A stretch of 64,000 nucleotides of DNA from Hymenobacter properus (lineage in GTDB: Bacteria > Bacteroidota > Bacteroidia > Cytophagales > Hymenobacteraceae), in assembly GCF_015694735.1 (NCBI RefSeq), contig NZ_JADQDP010000005.1:145979-209978 (forward strand), in the 5' to 3' direction. Under the pieces are notes generated by a model, which had not been told where the DNA came from, made no database searches, and saw nothing but the letters and a program-made list of their open reading frames with translations. This document shows positions 37,852 through 46,280 of the stretch, piece by piece. Each line of letters begins with the position of its first letter. Positions within the stretch are counted from its first letter, which is position 1. The translations under genes were made by a program, and so were the position numbers.

Positions 37852-38600
37852 AACGCCTGGCGTTGCTGGGCGCGCTGCTGCTGTTGCTGCCCACGTTGGC
37901 CCAGGCGCAGCGCCGGCCCCAGGCGCGCCCCCACCGCGGCAAGAACGGTACCCTCAAATCCATCACCGTGCAGAACCTGCCCTCGTACGACGAGCGGTGG
38001 TTTCACCCGGGCATGTACGTGGCGCTCACCAATTCGCGCTTCAACGTGGAGCAGTCGGCGCAGTACGTGGCCCGGCAGAATGTATCGGCCAATGCCATTA
38101 ACAGCCCCAGCCTGGGGGTCGGCTTCATTGGCGACGCGCGCATTGGCGGACCGCACTCCCCGTTTATTTTTCGGTTTGCGCCTGGCGTGAGCTTTCTGAC
38201 GCGCAAGGTCGAATTTAAGCCGCACGGCTATCAAACCGACACCGTTTATACGCAAGACGTGACGGCGACGGTGGTGCAGTTCCCGCTGTTGCTCAAGTAC
38301 CAGTCGGACCGGCGGCGCAACGCGCGCATGTACATGATTGCGGGCATCAGCCCCAGCGTGACGGCCAGCAGCCGCCGCAACGACCCGCTGCGCAACCAGC
38401 TGCGGGCCGTGAGCAGCGACCTGACGCTTGAATATGGCGTGGGGCTGGATTTGTTTTACCCGCTGTTCAAACTGGCGCCGGAAGTACGCTTTTCACACGG
38501 GCTGAAGAACCTGCTGACGCCGCACAACGATTTTTACAGCAACAGCCTGCAAAGCCTGAGCACCAATTCGGTGACGCTGTATATCAATATTCAGAACTAA
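37800..38600 (+). CDS. porT: PorT-like outer-membrane beta-barrel protein
   Basis: A 266-residue protein with hydrophobic signal core LALLGALLLLLPTLAQAQ (about 19-36), then alternating beta strands (GVGFIGDARI, FIFRFAPGVSFLTRKVEF, FPLLLKYQSDRRR, YGVGLDLFYPLFKL, EVRFSHGLKNLL) typical of PorT/SprT, a barrel needed for type IX secretion. The only in-frame ATG is inside ubiE and puts 18 extra residues before the signal core; a TTG further in could be the true start. Size and gene context (after ubiE) support PorT, and the window also holds a sorting-tail peptidase. Confidence in the barrel is high; in the PorT name, moderate. Confidence 0.82.
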   Translation: MATPHFRHQLHLHGAEVKRLALLGALLLLLPTLAQAQRRPQARPHRGKNGTLKSITVQNLPSYDERWFHPGMYVALTNSRFNVEQSAQYVARQNVSANAINSPSLGVGFIGDARIGGPHSPFIFRFAPGVSFLTRKVEFKPHGYQTDTVYTQDVTATVVQFPLLLKYQSDRRRNARMYMIAGISPSVTASSRRNDPLRNQLRAVSSDLTLEYGVGLDLFYPLFKLAPEVRFSHGLKNLLTPHNDFYSNSLQSLSTNSVTLYINIQN

Positions 38601-38602
38601 GT

Positions 38603-38703
38603 GAGGTGGGGAAATGGGGAGGTAGGGAGTTTGATGTTCTGCCTGTGCAGTTAGCGCAGTTAAAACCTCAGACTCTCCATCTCCCCATTTCAATACCCCA
38701 CTC
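38603..38703. repeat. imperfect inverted repeat, purine-rich left arm
   Basis: GAGGTGGGGAAATGGGGAGG (left, 38603 onward) pairs imperfectly with CTCCCCATTTCAATACCCCA (38680-38700) across about 45 nt. It lies between porT and the SDR gene and may terminate porT. Same style as the repeats at 32984 and 59484. Confidence 0.7.
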
Positions 38704-38712
38704 ATTCATCCT

Positions 38713-39459
38713 ATGAAAACAGCCTTTATTACCGGCGCTTCATCGGGCATCGGCCGGGCCACCGCCGTGGCCCTGGCGGGCGCGGGCTTTCAATTGGTGG
38801 TGACGGGCCGGCGCCGCGAGCGGCTAGACGAGCTGGCGGCGCAACTGGCACCGGTGCCGGTGCACGTGCTGGCGTTTGACGTGCGCGACCGGGCCGCTGT
38901 AGAGGCAGCTGTGGCCACATTACCGGAGGAACTACGCGCCCCCGATGTGCTGGTAAACAACGCTGGTGGTGCCCACGGACTTAACCCCATTCAGGCCGGC
39001 GACCCTCAGGACTGGGACCAGATGCTGGATGCCAACGTGCGCGGCCTGCTGAACGTGACTCACGCCTTGCTGCCGGGCATGACAGCCCGCCAAACCGGGT
39101 TCATCGTGAACGTGGGCTCCATTGCGGGGCAGGAGGCTTACGCCAACGGCAACGTGTACTGCGCTACTAAAGCTGCCGTGCAGATGCTCACCAAAACCAT
39201 GCGGCTCGACCTGCTGCCCACCGGCGTGCGCGTAGCTGAGGTGAACCCTGGCGCCGTAGAAACCGAGTTTTCGCAAGTCCGCTTTAAGGGCGACGAGGCG
39301 CGGGCGGCCAAGGTGTATGAAGGATTTGAACCGCTTAAAGCGGAGGATGTGGCCGACGTCATCGTGTTTATGGTGACGCGGCCGCCGCACGTCACCATTG
39401 CCGAGGTGCTGGTGCTGGCTGGCGCGCAGGGCGCTGCTACGACGATTGCCCGGAAATAG
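38713..39459 (+). CDS. short-chain dehydrogenase/reductase (YdfG-like)
   Basis: A 248-residue classical SDR. The NAD(P)-binding motif is TGASSGIGRA (about 8-17), with Arg-Arg-Arg after strand beta-2 (VVTGRRRER) suggesting NADP preference. NNAG is at about 80, the catalytic Ser in VNVGSIAG, and Tyr/Lys in YCATK. The sequence resembles YdfG-type 3-hydroxy acid (serine, 3-hydroxypropionate) dehydrogenases, but substrate is uncertain. It converges on and overlaps by 23 nt the 3' end of the esterase gene. It is monocistronic. Confidence 0.92.
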   Translation: MKTAFITGASSGIGRATAVALAGAGFQLVVTGRRRERLDELAAQLAPVPVHVLAFDVRDRAAVEAAVATLPEELRAPDVLVNNAGGAHGLNPIQAGDPQDWDQMLDANVRGLLNVTHALLPGMTARQTGFIVNVGSIAGQEAYANGNVYCATKAAVQMLTKTMRLDLLPTGVRVAEVNPGAVETEFSQVRFKGDEARAAKVYEGFEPLKAEDVADVIVFMVTRPPHVTIAEVLVLAGAQGAATTIARK

Positions 39460-40102
39460 GAAGGGCCAAGCGGCGAAGAACGGCTTGGTTGAGCTCGTGC
39501 TGGCCTTCGAACCGAATGACTTGGGGCTGGCCCCTCAGCGCCTGCAACAGGCCTTCCTGATGCGCCACCTGCTCATCAGAGATGTAGCTGTCGGCGTTGC
39601 CTACTACCAAGTGCAAAGGCAGGTTGGTGAGTAGGCGCGTGGCATCTTCCTGCGGAATGTCTTCCGGAAAATTACCAGCCCAAAGAATGAGGCGGGCCGG
39701 GCGAAAAGCAGCTTGCACCAGCCAGCGGCTCACGGTGGCTGTTCCCTGCGAAAACCCCATTACGGTTATTTCAACGCTGGGTGAACATGCCGCCAGGGCT
39801 TTTTCGGCTAGTTGGTTCAGGAAGCCGATATGGTCTGCGATTTCGTGCAGGCGGTCGTCGCGCGTCATCCAGCTGGCGCCCACGCGGCCGCTACTGCCGC
39901 TCAGGTAGAAGCGGGAAAGCCCCTCGGGTGCGATGACGACGGTGTGCGGTTCGGCCTCGGCGAGGAAGGCGAAATGACGGATGAAATAGGCAGCCAATTG
40001 GCCGTAGCCGTGGCAGACAATCCAGACACGCTTCGTTGCACCAGATAACTCGCCTAGCTGTTGGTAGCGCGCGGTGCGGGCAACGGTGAGGTGGCGTTCC
40101 AT
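39437..40102 (-). CDS. alpha/beta-hydrolase, carboxylesterase/phospholipase type
   Basis: A 221-residue alpha/beta hydrolase without signal peptide. The oxyanion region is IVCHGYGQLAAYF (about 28-40), the nucleophile elbow GFSQGTATV (Ser about 116), an Asp is likely in LVVGNADSYIS and His in FEGQHELN. This pattern resembles YpfH/acyl-protein-thioesterase-like esterases; the natural ester is unknown. It follows cytidine deaminase by 5 nt, so they are co-transcribed, though no functional link is obvious. Its 3' end overlaps that of the SDR gene. Confidence 0.88.
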   Translation of the reverse strand: MERHLTVARTARYQQLGELSGATKRVWIVCHGYGQLAAYFIRHFAFLAEAEPHTVVIAPEGLSRFYLSGSSGRVGASWMTRDDRLHEIADHIGFLNQLAEKALAACSPSVEITVMGFSQGTATVSRWLVQAAFRPARLILWAGNFPEDIPQEDATRLLTNLPLHLVVGNADSYISDEQVAHQEGLLQALRGQPQVIRFEGQHELNQAVLRRLALPISGQSS

Positions 40103-40107
40103 GCGAG

Positions 40108-40605
40108 CTAGGCTGGGGGCAGGTCGTCGGCCGAGAAATTGAATGGCATCAGCGCGGCCAAGGTGCTAAAGCGCAGGATGGTGCCTGTGCGGCTGGGCAG
40201 CAACAGCGGAATGGCCTGGCCCTGCCGACTTTCATATTCGAGCATGACCTGGCGGCAGGCGCCACAGGGCAGGGCGGGGCCGAATTCGCCTTGGCTGGGC
40301 CGGGCAGCCACTGCCATGCCCACAATGGCCGGGTGGCCGGGGTGGTTGGCCGCTAGGCCAAACAAGGCCGTGCGCTCGGCGCAGAGGCCGGAGGGGTAGG
40401 CCGCGTTTTCCTGGTTGGTGCCCCGGAAAACGGTGCCGTCGGCTAGCAAGAGTGCAGCGCCTACGTGGAAGCCAGAATAGGGGGCGTAGGCGTGGGCGGT
40501 GGCGTCGCGGGCCGCTTGCCAGGTGGCTTGTTCGGCAGGGGAGAGGTCGGTGGCGGAGTCCAGCTCTTCGTAGGTCAAAAGCTGCTGGCGGGAATGGCGG
40601 GCCAT
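40108..40605 (-). CDS. cdd: cytidine deaminase
   Basis: A 165-residue zinc-dependent deaminase of pyrimidine salvage (cytidine or deoxycytidine to uridine). The catalytic CAERTALF motif (Cys-Ala-Glu) and PCGACRQVMLE (Pro-Cys-x2-Cys) give the zinc ligands and the Glu proton shuttle, and the substrate region YAPYSGFHVGAALLL is intact. It is a little longer than the roughly 135-residue tetrameric form because of an N-terminal extension. It is the first gene of a two-gene unit with the esterase. Confidence 0.95.
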   Translation of the reverse strand: MARHSRQQLLTYEELDSATDLSPAEQATWQAARDATAHAYAPYSGFHVGAALLLADGTVFRGTNQENAAYPSGLCAERTALFGLAANHPGHPAIVGMAVAARPSQGEFGPALPCGACRQVMLEYESRQGQAIPLLLPSRTGTILRFSTLAALMPFNFSADDLPPA

Positions 40606-40771
40606 GCGGGCGGGATTAGGGGGCGGCGAAGGTAATCAAAGAAGACGGGATAAGGGATAGGGAAAAAGAAATTGGGAGCAAGGGGCATTAGACTTGGTGT
40701 TTCAGGTGTAAACATGCTCACTAAATCGCCCTGTACCCTGTCCCTTGTTCCGTATTCCCCATATTTACCCC

Positions 40772-42118
40772 ATGAGAACACGCCTCCTGCTCCTGGGTGC
40801 CGGCCGCTCGGCCTCGTCCCTTATTCAGTACATGCTGCGCCACGCGCCCACCGAAAACTGGTTTCTGACGGTAGCCGATGCCAACCCTGCGCACTTGGTG
40901 CCCGTGCTGGCCGCGCACAGCGAATACGCCCGCGCCGTGCCGTTTTCGACGGACAACGAAGCGCTGCTGGAGGAATTGGTGACGCAGGCCGACGTGGTGA
41001 TTTCGATGCTGCCGGCCCTGCTGCACCCGGTGGTGGCCCGCGCCTGCGTGCGGCACGGCCGGCACTTGGCCACGGCCAGCTACGTGAGCCCCGAAATCCG
41101 GGAGCTGCATGATGATGCACAGGCGGCCGGCATCACCTTGCTTATGGAATGCGGCCTAGACCCCGGGCTCGACCACATGTCGGCCATGCGGGCCATTGCG
41201 CACATCCGGGCGCGGGGCGGGCGCCTCACCAGCTTCAAGAGCTACTGCGGCGGGCTGCTGGCGCCTGCGGCCGAGGGCGACAATCCATGGAAATACAAGT
41301 TTACTTGGAACCCGCGCAACGTGGTGCTGGCCGGCCAAAGCACGGCCAAGTTCCTGGAAAACGGCCACCCACGTTTCATTCCCTACCAGCAGCTTTTTGG
41401 CCGTACCGAAACGCTGACCCTGCCCAACTACGGCGAGTTTGAAGGCTATGCCAACCGCGACTCGCTGAGTTACCGCGCGCCCTACGGCCTAGATGATATT
41501 CCGACCATTTTGCGCGGCACGCTGCGCCGGCCGGGCTACTGCGCCGCCTGGCAAGCGCTGGTGCGCCTGGGCCTCACCGATGACGGCGTGAACCTGGACA
41601 ACCCCGAAACCATGACGTGGGCTGAGCTGGTGGAAGCATACTTGCCCACCTCGCTCATTCCGCACCTCGACTTGTCGGCCCGCGTGGCGGCCTACCTGGG
41701 CTTGAACCCCACGGGCGAGGAAATGGGCCGGCTGCAGTGGCTGGGCCTGTTTTCGGACCGGCCGGTGGGGCATGCTCAAGCCACGCCCGCGCAGCTACTG
41801 GAACGCCTGCTGGCCGATAAGTGGCAGCTGCAACCCCACGACCACGACCTCATCGTGATGCAGCACCTTTTCGAATACGAGTTGAATGGCCGCACGCATC
41901 GGCTCACTTCGTCGCTGGCCGTGGAGGGCGACGATGCCACTCATACGGGCATGGCCAAAACCGTGGGCCTGCCGCTGGGCATGGCCGTGCGCCGGCTGGT
42001 GCGCGGCGAGGTGGCCCAGCGCGGGGTACTTATTCCGGTGCAGCCGGAACTGTATGAACCAATTTTAGAAGAATTGGCGGCAGAATACGGCATCCGTTTT
42101 CACGAGGAGGAATACTAA
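40772..42118 (+). CDS. saccharopine dehydrogenase family protein
   Basis: From the ATG at 40772 the product is 448 residues. A Rossmann fold opens with RLLLLGAGRSASSLIQYM, then VVISMLPALLHPVVARAC and LMECGLDPGLDHMSAM; the last is typical of the saccharopine reductase family. Members make or cleave saccharopine in lysine metabolism, or act on related amino-acid conjugates; no lysine-degradation genes are near, so the reaction is open. An ATG 9 codons earlier is possible. The stop is about 50 nt before the ABC permease gene on the same strand, and the three genes probably form one unit. Confidence 0.88.
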   Translation: MRTRLLLLGAGRSASSLIQYMLRHAPTENWFLTVADANPAHLVPVLAAHSEYARAVPFSTDNEALLEELVTQADVVISMLPALLHPVVARACVRHGRHLATASYVSPEIRELHDDAQAAGITLLMECGLDPGLDHMSAMRAIAHIRARGGRLTSFKSYCGGLLAPAAEGDNPWKYKFTWNPRNVVLAGQSTAKFLENGHPRFIPYQQLFGRTETLTLPNYGEFEGYANRDSLSYRAPYGLDDIPTILRGTLRRPGYCAAWQALVRLGLTDDGVNLDNPETMTWAELVEAYLPTSLIPHLDLSARVAAYLGLNPTGEEMGRLQWLGLFSDRPVGHAQATPAQLLERLLADKWQLQPHDHDLIVMQHLFEYELNGRTHRLTSSLAVEGDDATHTGMAKTVGLPLGMAVRRLVRGEVAQRGVLIPVQPELYEPILEELAAEYGIRFHEEEY

Positions 42119-42166
42119 CAGGCGGTGCTCGCAATACGCCGTCTGGTGCCAGCGTTACGCGGCCTG

Positions 42167-43135
42167 ATGCACCCTCTGACTACCTATTTACTCCTGCGTC
42201 GTCGCCTAGGCTGGCGGCTCTTGCGAGAGATTGGTTGGGCGCGGCTGATGATTCTGGTGCCGATGCTGGGGCTGGCAGTAGGGCGAGCCTTGCTGCTGGC
42301 AGCGCCGCACCCGCAGGCGCAGTGGGCGGTGCCCGTGACCGTGGCCGCACTGTTGGCCTCGGCGCATCGGCAGCGGGCCGATTTGCGCTTTTTGGCCACG
42401 AGCGCGCCCGCATTTCGCCGCTGGCTGGCCGTTGAATACGGGCTGCTGTCGGGGCCAGTCGCACTGGTGCTGGTTGCCTTCGGCGACTGGGGCGCCGCGC
42501 TGCTCACCCTGGTGCTGGCGCCGGCCGTGGCCGCCCTGCCGCCGGCCCGCGAAAGCCGCAGCACGCAGCACCGCGCCCGCAGCCTGTTTCGGAGCGAGGC
42601 GTTTGAGTGGGTGAGCGGCATGCGCGCCGGCGGACTATGGGCCTGGCCATTGCTGCTGGCTGGGGCGGTGTGGCAGCACTGGTCGCCGCTGGGGCCGGTG
42701 GTGGCCCTGGTACTGTGGCTCCTAGTGCTGCTGGCTTGCTACGGCACGCCCGAGCCCTTGACTATGCTGGTGCTGGCGGGCCGCACGCCCCGGCAGTTTC
42801 TGCGGCGGCGCCTGCTGCTGGGGCTAGGCTATGCGGCGCTCACGGCGGCGCCCTTCGTGTGGCTGTTGGCCGCGGGGCCAGCCGGTGGGGGTGGGGCTGC
42901 GGCCGTGGCGCTGGGCTGGCTGGGCCTGGTGGGGCTGCTGATTCTGACTAAATACGCCTTTTACCCCAATGCCACGCATATTCGCACCACGCAGGCGCTG
43001 GTGGTGGGCGTAGCGCTGCTACTGCCCGGCAACCCGGTGTACCCCGTGCTGCTGCTTGTGGCGGTGGGCGGGGTCATCTGGCAAAGTCAGCGGCGGCTGC
43101 ACAGAATTATTGGCGAACCCTCCCATCATGCTTGA
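42167..43135 (+). CDS. ABC-transporter-associated membrane protein
   Basis: A very hydrophobic protein of 322 residues, with about seven to eight membrane helices and a basic start (YLLLRRRLGWRLLREIG). The ATG at 42167 was preferred to a GTG at 42125. It overlaps the ABC ATPase by 8 nt, which implies a stoichiometric partner, so it is likely the permease of a small ABC-2-type exporter. No family motif is recognisable and the substrate is unknown. Third codon positions are extremely G/C rich. Confidence 0.75.
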   Translation: MHPLTTYLLLRRRLGWRLLREIGWARLMILVPMLGLAVGRALLLAAPHPQAQWAVPVTVAALLASAHRQRADLRFLATSAPAFRRWLAVEYGLLSGPVALVLVAFGDWGAALLTLVLAPAVAALPPARESRSTQHRARSLFRSEAFEWVSGMRAGGLWAWPLLLAGAVWQHWSPLGPVVALVLWLLVLLACYGTPEPLTMLVLAGRTPRQFLRRRLLLGLGYAALTAAPFVWLLAAGPAGGGGAAAVALGWLGLVGLLILTKYAFYPNATHIRTTQALVVGVALLLPGNPVYPVLLLVAVGGVIWQSQRRLHRIIGEPSHHA

Positions 43136-43820
43136 AATCCTGAACCTGCGCAAAGCTTTCGGTAGCCATGTGGTGCTGCGCGAGGTGAGCCTGACCCTGC
43201 GGCCGGGCAGCATTCACGGCTTGGTAGGAGCCAACGGCGCGGGCAAAACAACCCTCATTAATTGCCTCTACGGCCTGGAAAAGGATTTCACCGGTACTGT
43301 GAAAACTGCAGCCGGCCGGCCGGTGCGCGAGCATACCGGTCTGCTTCCCTACGAACCCTACTTCTACCCACGCCTCACCGGGCGTGAGTACCTGGAATTT
43401 TGCCTGCAGGCACGCGGACGACCCTTGACCGATTTTACGGGCTGGAACCAGTTGCTGGAATTGCCGCTCGACCAGTTTGCTGAAGAATACTCGGCTGGCA
43501 TGCGTAAAAAACTGGCGTTGCTGGCCTTGCTGGTGCAGAACTTCGATTATCTCATCCTCGATGAGCCCTTTAACGGCCTCGACCTGGAAGCCAACCTGCT
43601 GCTCAAGGAAATTCTTAAAAGGCTGCGTGACCGGGGCACGGGCATTTTGCTCACCTCGCACATTCTGGGCGCCCTCACCGAAACCAGCGACGAAATCTCG
43701 GTGCTGGTGGGCGGGCGCATTCAGCGGCACTACCAGGCGGCTGAGTTTGGAACCCTGGAAAAAGACCTGCTCGACAGCCTGCACCGCGAAAAGCTGGCGC
43801 TGCTGGCGGGGCTGGTGTAG
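43128..43820 (+). CDS. ABC transporter ATP-binding protein
   Basis: A 230-residue ABC ATPase. Walker A is VGANGAGKTTLINC (about 35-48), the signature YSAGMRKKLALLALL is degenerate but recognisable (usual LSGGQ), Walker B LILDEPFNGLD, and the His switch is in ILLTSHILGAL. It resembles ATPases of ABC-2 exporters. It overlaps the membrane gene by 8 nt (ATGCTTGA). The longer frame upstream is the permease read in another frame. Substrate unknown. Confidence 0.92.
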   Translation: MLEILNLRKAFGSHVVLREVSLTLRPGSIHGLVGANGAGKTTLINCLYGLEKDFTGTVKTAAGRPVREHTGLLPYEPYFYPRLTGREYLEFCLQARGRPLTDFTGWNQLLELPLDQFAEEYSAGMRKKLALLALLVQNFDYLILDEPFNGLDLEANLLLKEILKRLRDRGTGILLTSHILGALTETSDEISVLVGGRIQRHYQAAEFGTLEKDLLDSLHREKLALLAGLV

Positions 43821-43885
43821 CGCGGGCTCTAAGTCCGCGAGAGCGTTGCCCCATTCCCCATTTAAACGCGGACTAAAGGATAGCG

Positions 43886-44611
43886 CTACAGCGCCAGGTA
43901 GAACCCCGACAGCAAGGCTCGGAACTCCGGTGAGTAATCTGTCTCGCTGCTGGCGGTGCGAATGGTCAGCTCGGTTTCAACGACCTGCTTCGCCCCCTGC
44001 CGAAACCCGGTGATGTGCCGCAACGGCCGGCTGCCGGGCCGGTGCCGCACCTGCAGCCGGGTGGCCGGGTGCCAATGTAGCGCGGCTGCCGCGCGTTCAA
44101 ATGCCTGCATTTCCAAGGGCGGCAACAGAACCGTTAGCAAACCGTCCGGCTGTAAAAACCGGGCTGCAAATGCTGCCAAAGTCTCAAAGGAAAGCGTGTC
44201 GGCCGCTTCGTGGCGGGCGGTGGTGCGGGCCGCGTCCGGCGAACGCAGCGACTGCCGAAAGAACGGCGGGTTGCAGATGATGTGGCTAAAAGGTAGCGGG
44301 GCTCGGGCCGCATATTCAGCCAAACTCAGGCCGTGCACCTGAATGCGCCCGGCCCAGGGGCTGGCCGCGGCGTTGGCTGCTGCCTGGGTGGCAGCGGCAG
44401 CATCAATTTCCACGGCTTCGATGTCGACGGTGGGGTGGCGCTGGGCCGTCATCAGGGCCAGCAGGCCGGTGCCGGTGCCAATGTCAAGCAGACGGGTGGC
44501 GCCGTTGAGGTCGGCCGCGGCGCCTAGCAGGCAGGCGTCGGTGCTCACCTTCATGGCGCAATGGCCTTGTTCGATGCGGAACTGCTTAAACTGAAAGTAG
44601 TCGTTGGGCAC
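43886..44611 (-). CDS. trmN6: tRNA1(Val) (adenine-37-N6)-methyltransferase
   Basis: A 241-residue class I methyltransferase of the YfiC/TrmN6 type. SAM motif I is LLDIGTGTGLLALMTAQ (about 41-57), and the N6-adenine motif is HIICNPPFFRQSL (NPPF). The N-terminus NDYFQFKQFRIEQGHCAMKV is the family lead. It methylates A37 of tRNA-Val. The start is GTG at 44611. It follows a secreted orphan by 6 nt on the same strand. Confidence 0.92.
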   Translation of the reverse strand: MPNDYFQFKQFRIEQGHCAMKVSTDACLLGAAADLNGATRLLDIGTGTGLLALMTAQRHPTVDIEAVEIDAAAATQAAANAAASPWAGRIQVHGLSLAEYAARAPLPFSHIICNPPFFRQSLRSPDAARTTARHEAADTLSFETLAAFAARFLQPDGLLTVLLPPLEMQAFERAAAALHWHPATRLQVRHRPGSRPLRHITGFRQGAKQVVETELTIRTASSETDYSPEFRALLSGFYLAL

Positions 44612-44617
44612 GGGGGC

Positions 44618-45091
44618 TTAGCGAATGGCAGCGAGTTTGCCGTGCTCAAATTGAAAGTAATGCGGCGCGTTGCGGCCTTCCTCGTTCAGCATGCCCGTCA
44701 TGATGACAAGCCGACTGTTTAGCCTGAAACGTACCGGCTCAAAGTCCTCGGGCTTTTCCGGGAGGGCCGGACTGAACCAGCAACAAAGGCTCATGTCATC
44801 GAAATGAACCGCGCCGGTTTTCACGTCGATGATGGCGAAACTCAGGCATTCGGCACCGCACCCCCAGGTCGCTAGCACATAATGGCCCGCAAAATTAGGC
44901 TTTTGACGGGCGGCCTCACGGATGCGCGTTCGAAAAGACCACGCCGCCGTGCCGGGTTTCAGCCTGGCCGCTGCCTGTGGTCCCGTGTACTGTTCGAGAA
45001 CAGCATATTCTTTGAAACGGGGTTCAGGCAACGACTGCCCCAGTGCTGCCGAATACATGAAAAACGCGCAGAATAAGCCGCCGAGCCGCAT
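44618..45091 (-). CDS. secreted protein of unknown function
   Basis: A 157-residue protein with a cleavable signal peptide (LGGLFCAFFMYSAALGQS). The mature part has the notable sequence PNFAGHYVLATWGCGAECLS, a pattern also known from other uncharacterised secreted bacterial proteins, followed by VKTGAVHFDDMSLCCWFSP; four cysteines could form disulphides. I recognise no fold. It lies between rnhA and trmN6 on the same strand, 6 nt before trmN6 and 12 nt after rnhA, so it is in an operon with them. Confidence 0.7.
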   Translation of the reverse strand: MRLGGLFCAFFMYSAALGQSLPEPRFKEYAVLEQYTGPQAAARLKPGTAAWSFRTRIREAARQKPNFAGHYVLATWGCGAECLSFAIIDVKTGAVHFDDMSLCCWFSPALPEKPEDFEPVRFRLNSRLVIMTGMLNEEGRNAPHYFQFEHGKLAAIR

Positions 45092-45103
45092 GCAGGCAGT
45101 GGT

Positions 45104-45574
45104 TTAGAAAGCCGATTTTGCGCTCAAGGCCTCGTAGCCCTCGTCCACCAACAGGCCTTTGCCGGTGGCGCTTTGCACGGCCAACACATCGCAGCGCTCG
45201 TTTTCGGCGTGGCCGGCGTGGCCTTTTATCCAATGAAACGTGACCTTGCGCTGCTTGTACACGCGCAGGAAGCGGCGCCAAAGGTCCTCGTTGGCCTTCT
45301 TGCCGAAGTCGGATTTCGCGGCCCAGCCAAAAACCCACTTCTTCTCTACGGCATCCACCACATACTTGGAGTCGGACACCACGCGGATGGGCAGCTCGGG
45401 CCGCGTCACGGCCTCCAGGCCCACGATGACGGCTAGTAGCTCCATGCGGTTGTTGGTGGTGAGACGAAAGCCCTGGGTAAGCTCTTTTTCATGGGGGCCG
45501 TAGCGCAGAATGGCGCCGTAGCCGCCGGGCCCGGGGTTGCCGCGCGCCGAGCCGTCGGTGAACAGGTGAATCAA
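45104..45574 (-). CDS. rnhA: ribonuclease HI
   Basis: A 156-residue RNase HI that removes RNA from RNA-DNA hybrids. The active-site residues are readable: Asp in LFTDGSARGNPGPGGYG, Glu in NNRMELLAVI, Asp in VVSDSKYVVD, and the late His/Asp in HAGHAENERCD. The basic handle is present (KKWVFGWAAKSDFGKKANED). The start is a TTG at 45574, since no ATG fits the family N-terminus. It lies first in a three-gene minus-strand unit; a dispersed hairpin lies upstream. Confidence 0.95.
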   Translation of the reverse strand: MIHLFTDGSARGNPGPGGYGAILRYGPHEKELTQGFRLTTNNRMELLAVIVGLEAVTRPELPIRVVSDSKYVVDAVEKKWVFGWAAKSDFGKKANEDLWRRFLRVYKQRKVTFHWIKGHAGHAENERCDVLAVQSATGKGLLVDEGYEALSAKSAF

Positions 45575-45591
45575 GTGGAGGGGATGTTATG

Positions 45592-45695
45592 GAACGTCAT
45601 GCTGAGCGCAGTCGAAGCATCTCTACCGCGCACCGAATCAAAGCCGATTGCAACGAAGCGATAGAGATGCTTCGACTGCACTCAGCATGGCGTTC
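45592..45695. repeat. dispersed hairpin element, subtype A
   Basis: Arms GAACGTCATGCTGAGCGCAG then TCGAAGCATCTCTA, with the near-perfect complement (two differences) and a loop of about 36 nt. It lies between marC and rnhA. Confidence 0.92.
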
Positions 45696-45701
45696 TAAAA
45701 A

Positions 45702-46262
45702 TTAAAAATTCGTTTTAAACAGTTTGATGGCAATGGCCAGCAGAATGACGCCGAACACGCGGCGCAGAATGTCTTCGCCGCCCTTGCCGAGCTTGCGCTC
45801 TATCCAGGGGCTGGTTTTGAGCACTACGTACACAAAAATCAGGTTGAGCACAATGCCCACCAGCACGTTGGGCAGCGAGTAGGCGGCGCGCAGGGAGAGT
45901 AGGGTGGTCATGGTGCCGGCGCCCACGATGAGCGGAAACGCCAGCGGCACAATGGAGCCCGTGCTGCCCGACATATCGGACTTGAACAGCTCGATGCCGA
46001 GTATCATTTCGAGCCCGATGAGGAAGATGACGACCGCGCCGGCCAGGGCAAAGCTCTGGTTGTCGACGCCCAGCAGCCCGAGCAGGCTCTGGCCCACAAA
46101 CAGAAACGCGACCATGAGGCAGCCCGCCACAAAGGTGGCCAGCTCAGCCTTGATTTCGCCTTCGCGCTGCCGAATCTGGATGATAATCGGGATGGAGCCA
46201 ACGATGTCAATCACGGCAAATAGCGTGAGCGTGACGGAGAAGATTTGCTGGAGGTTGAACAT
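45702..46262 (-). CDS. MarC family membrane protein
   Basis: A 186-residue integral membrane protein with six probable helices, matching the MarC/YchE family (NLQQIFSVTLTLFAVIDIVG at the start; then GLEMILGIELFKSDMSGSTG and PLAFPLIVGAGTMTTLLSL, which contains the family motif). Function is unknown; the family was once linked to multiple antibiotic resistance, a link later withdrawn. The 37 codons upstream come from the hairpin repeat and are not part of the gene. Confidence 0.92.
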   Translation of the reverse strand: MFNLQQIFSVTLTLFAVIDIVGSIPIIIQIRQREGEIKAELATFVAGCLMVAFLFVGQSLLGLLGVDNQSFALAGAVVIFLIGLEMILGIELFKSDMSGSTGSIVPLAFPLIVGAGTMTTLLSLRAAYSLPNVLVGIVLNLIFVYVVLKTSPWIERKLGKGGEDILRRVFGVILLAIAIKLFKTNF

Positions 46263-46280
46263 GGAAGGTGAACTTTTGTC

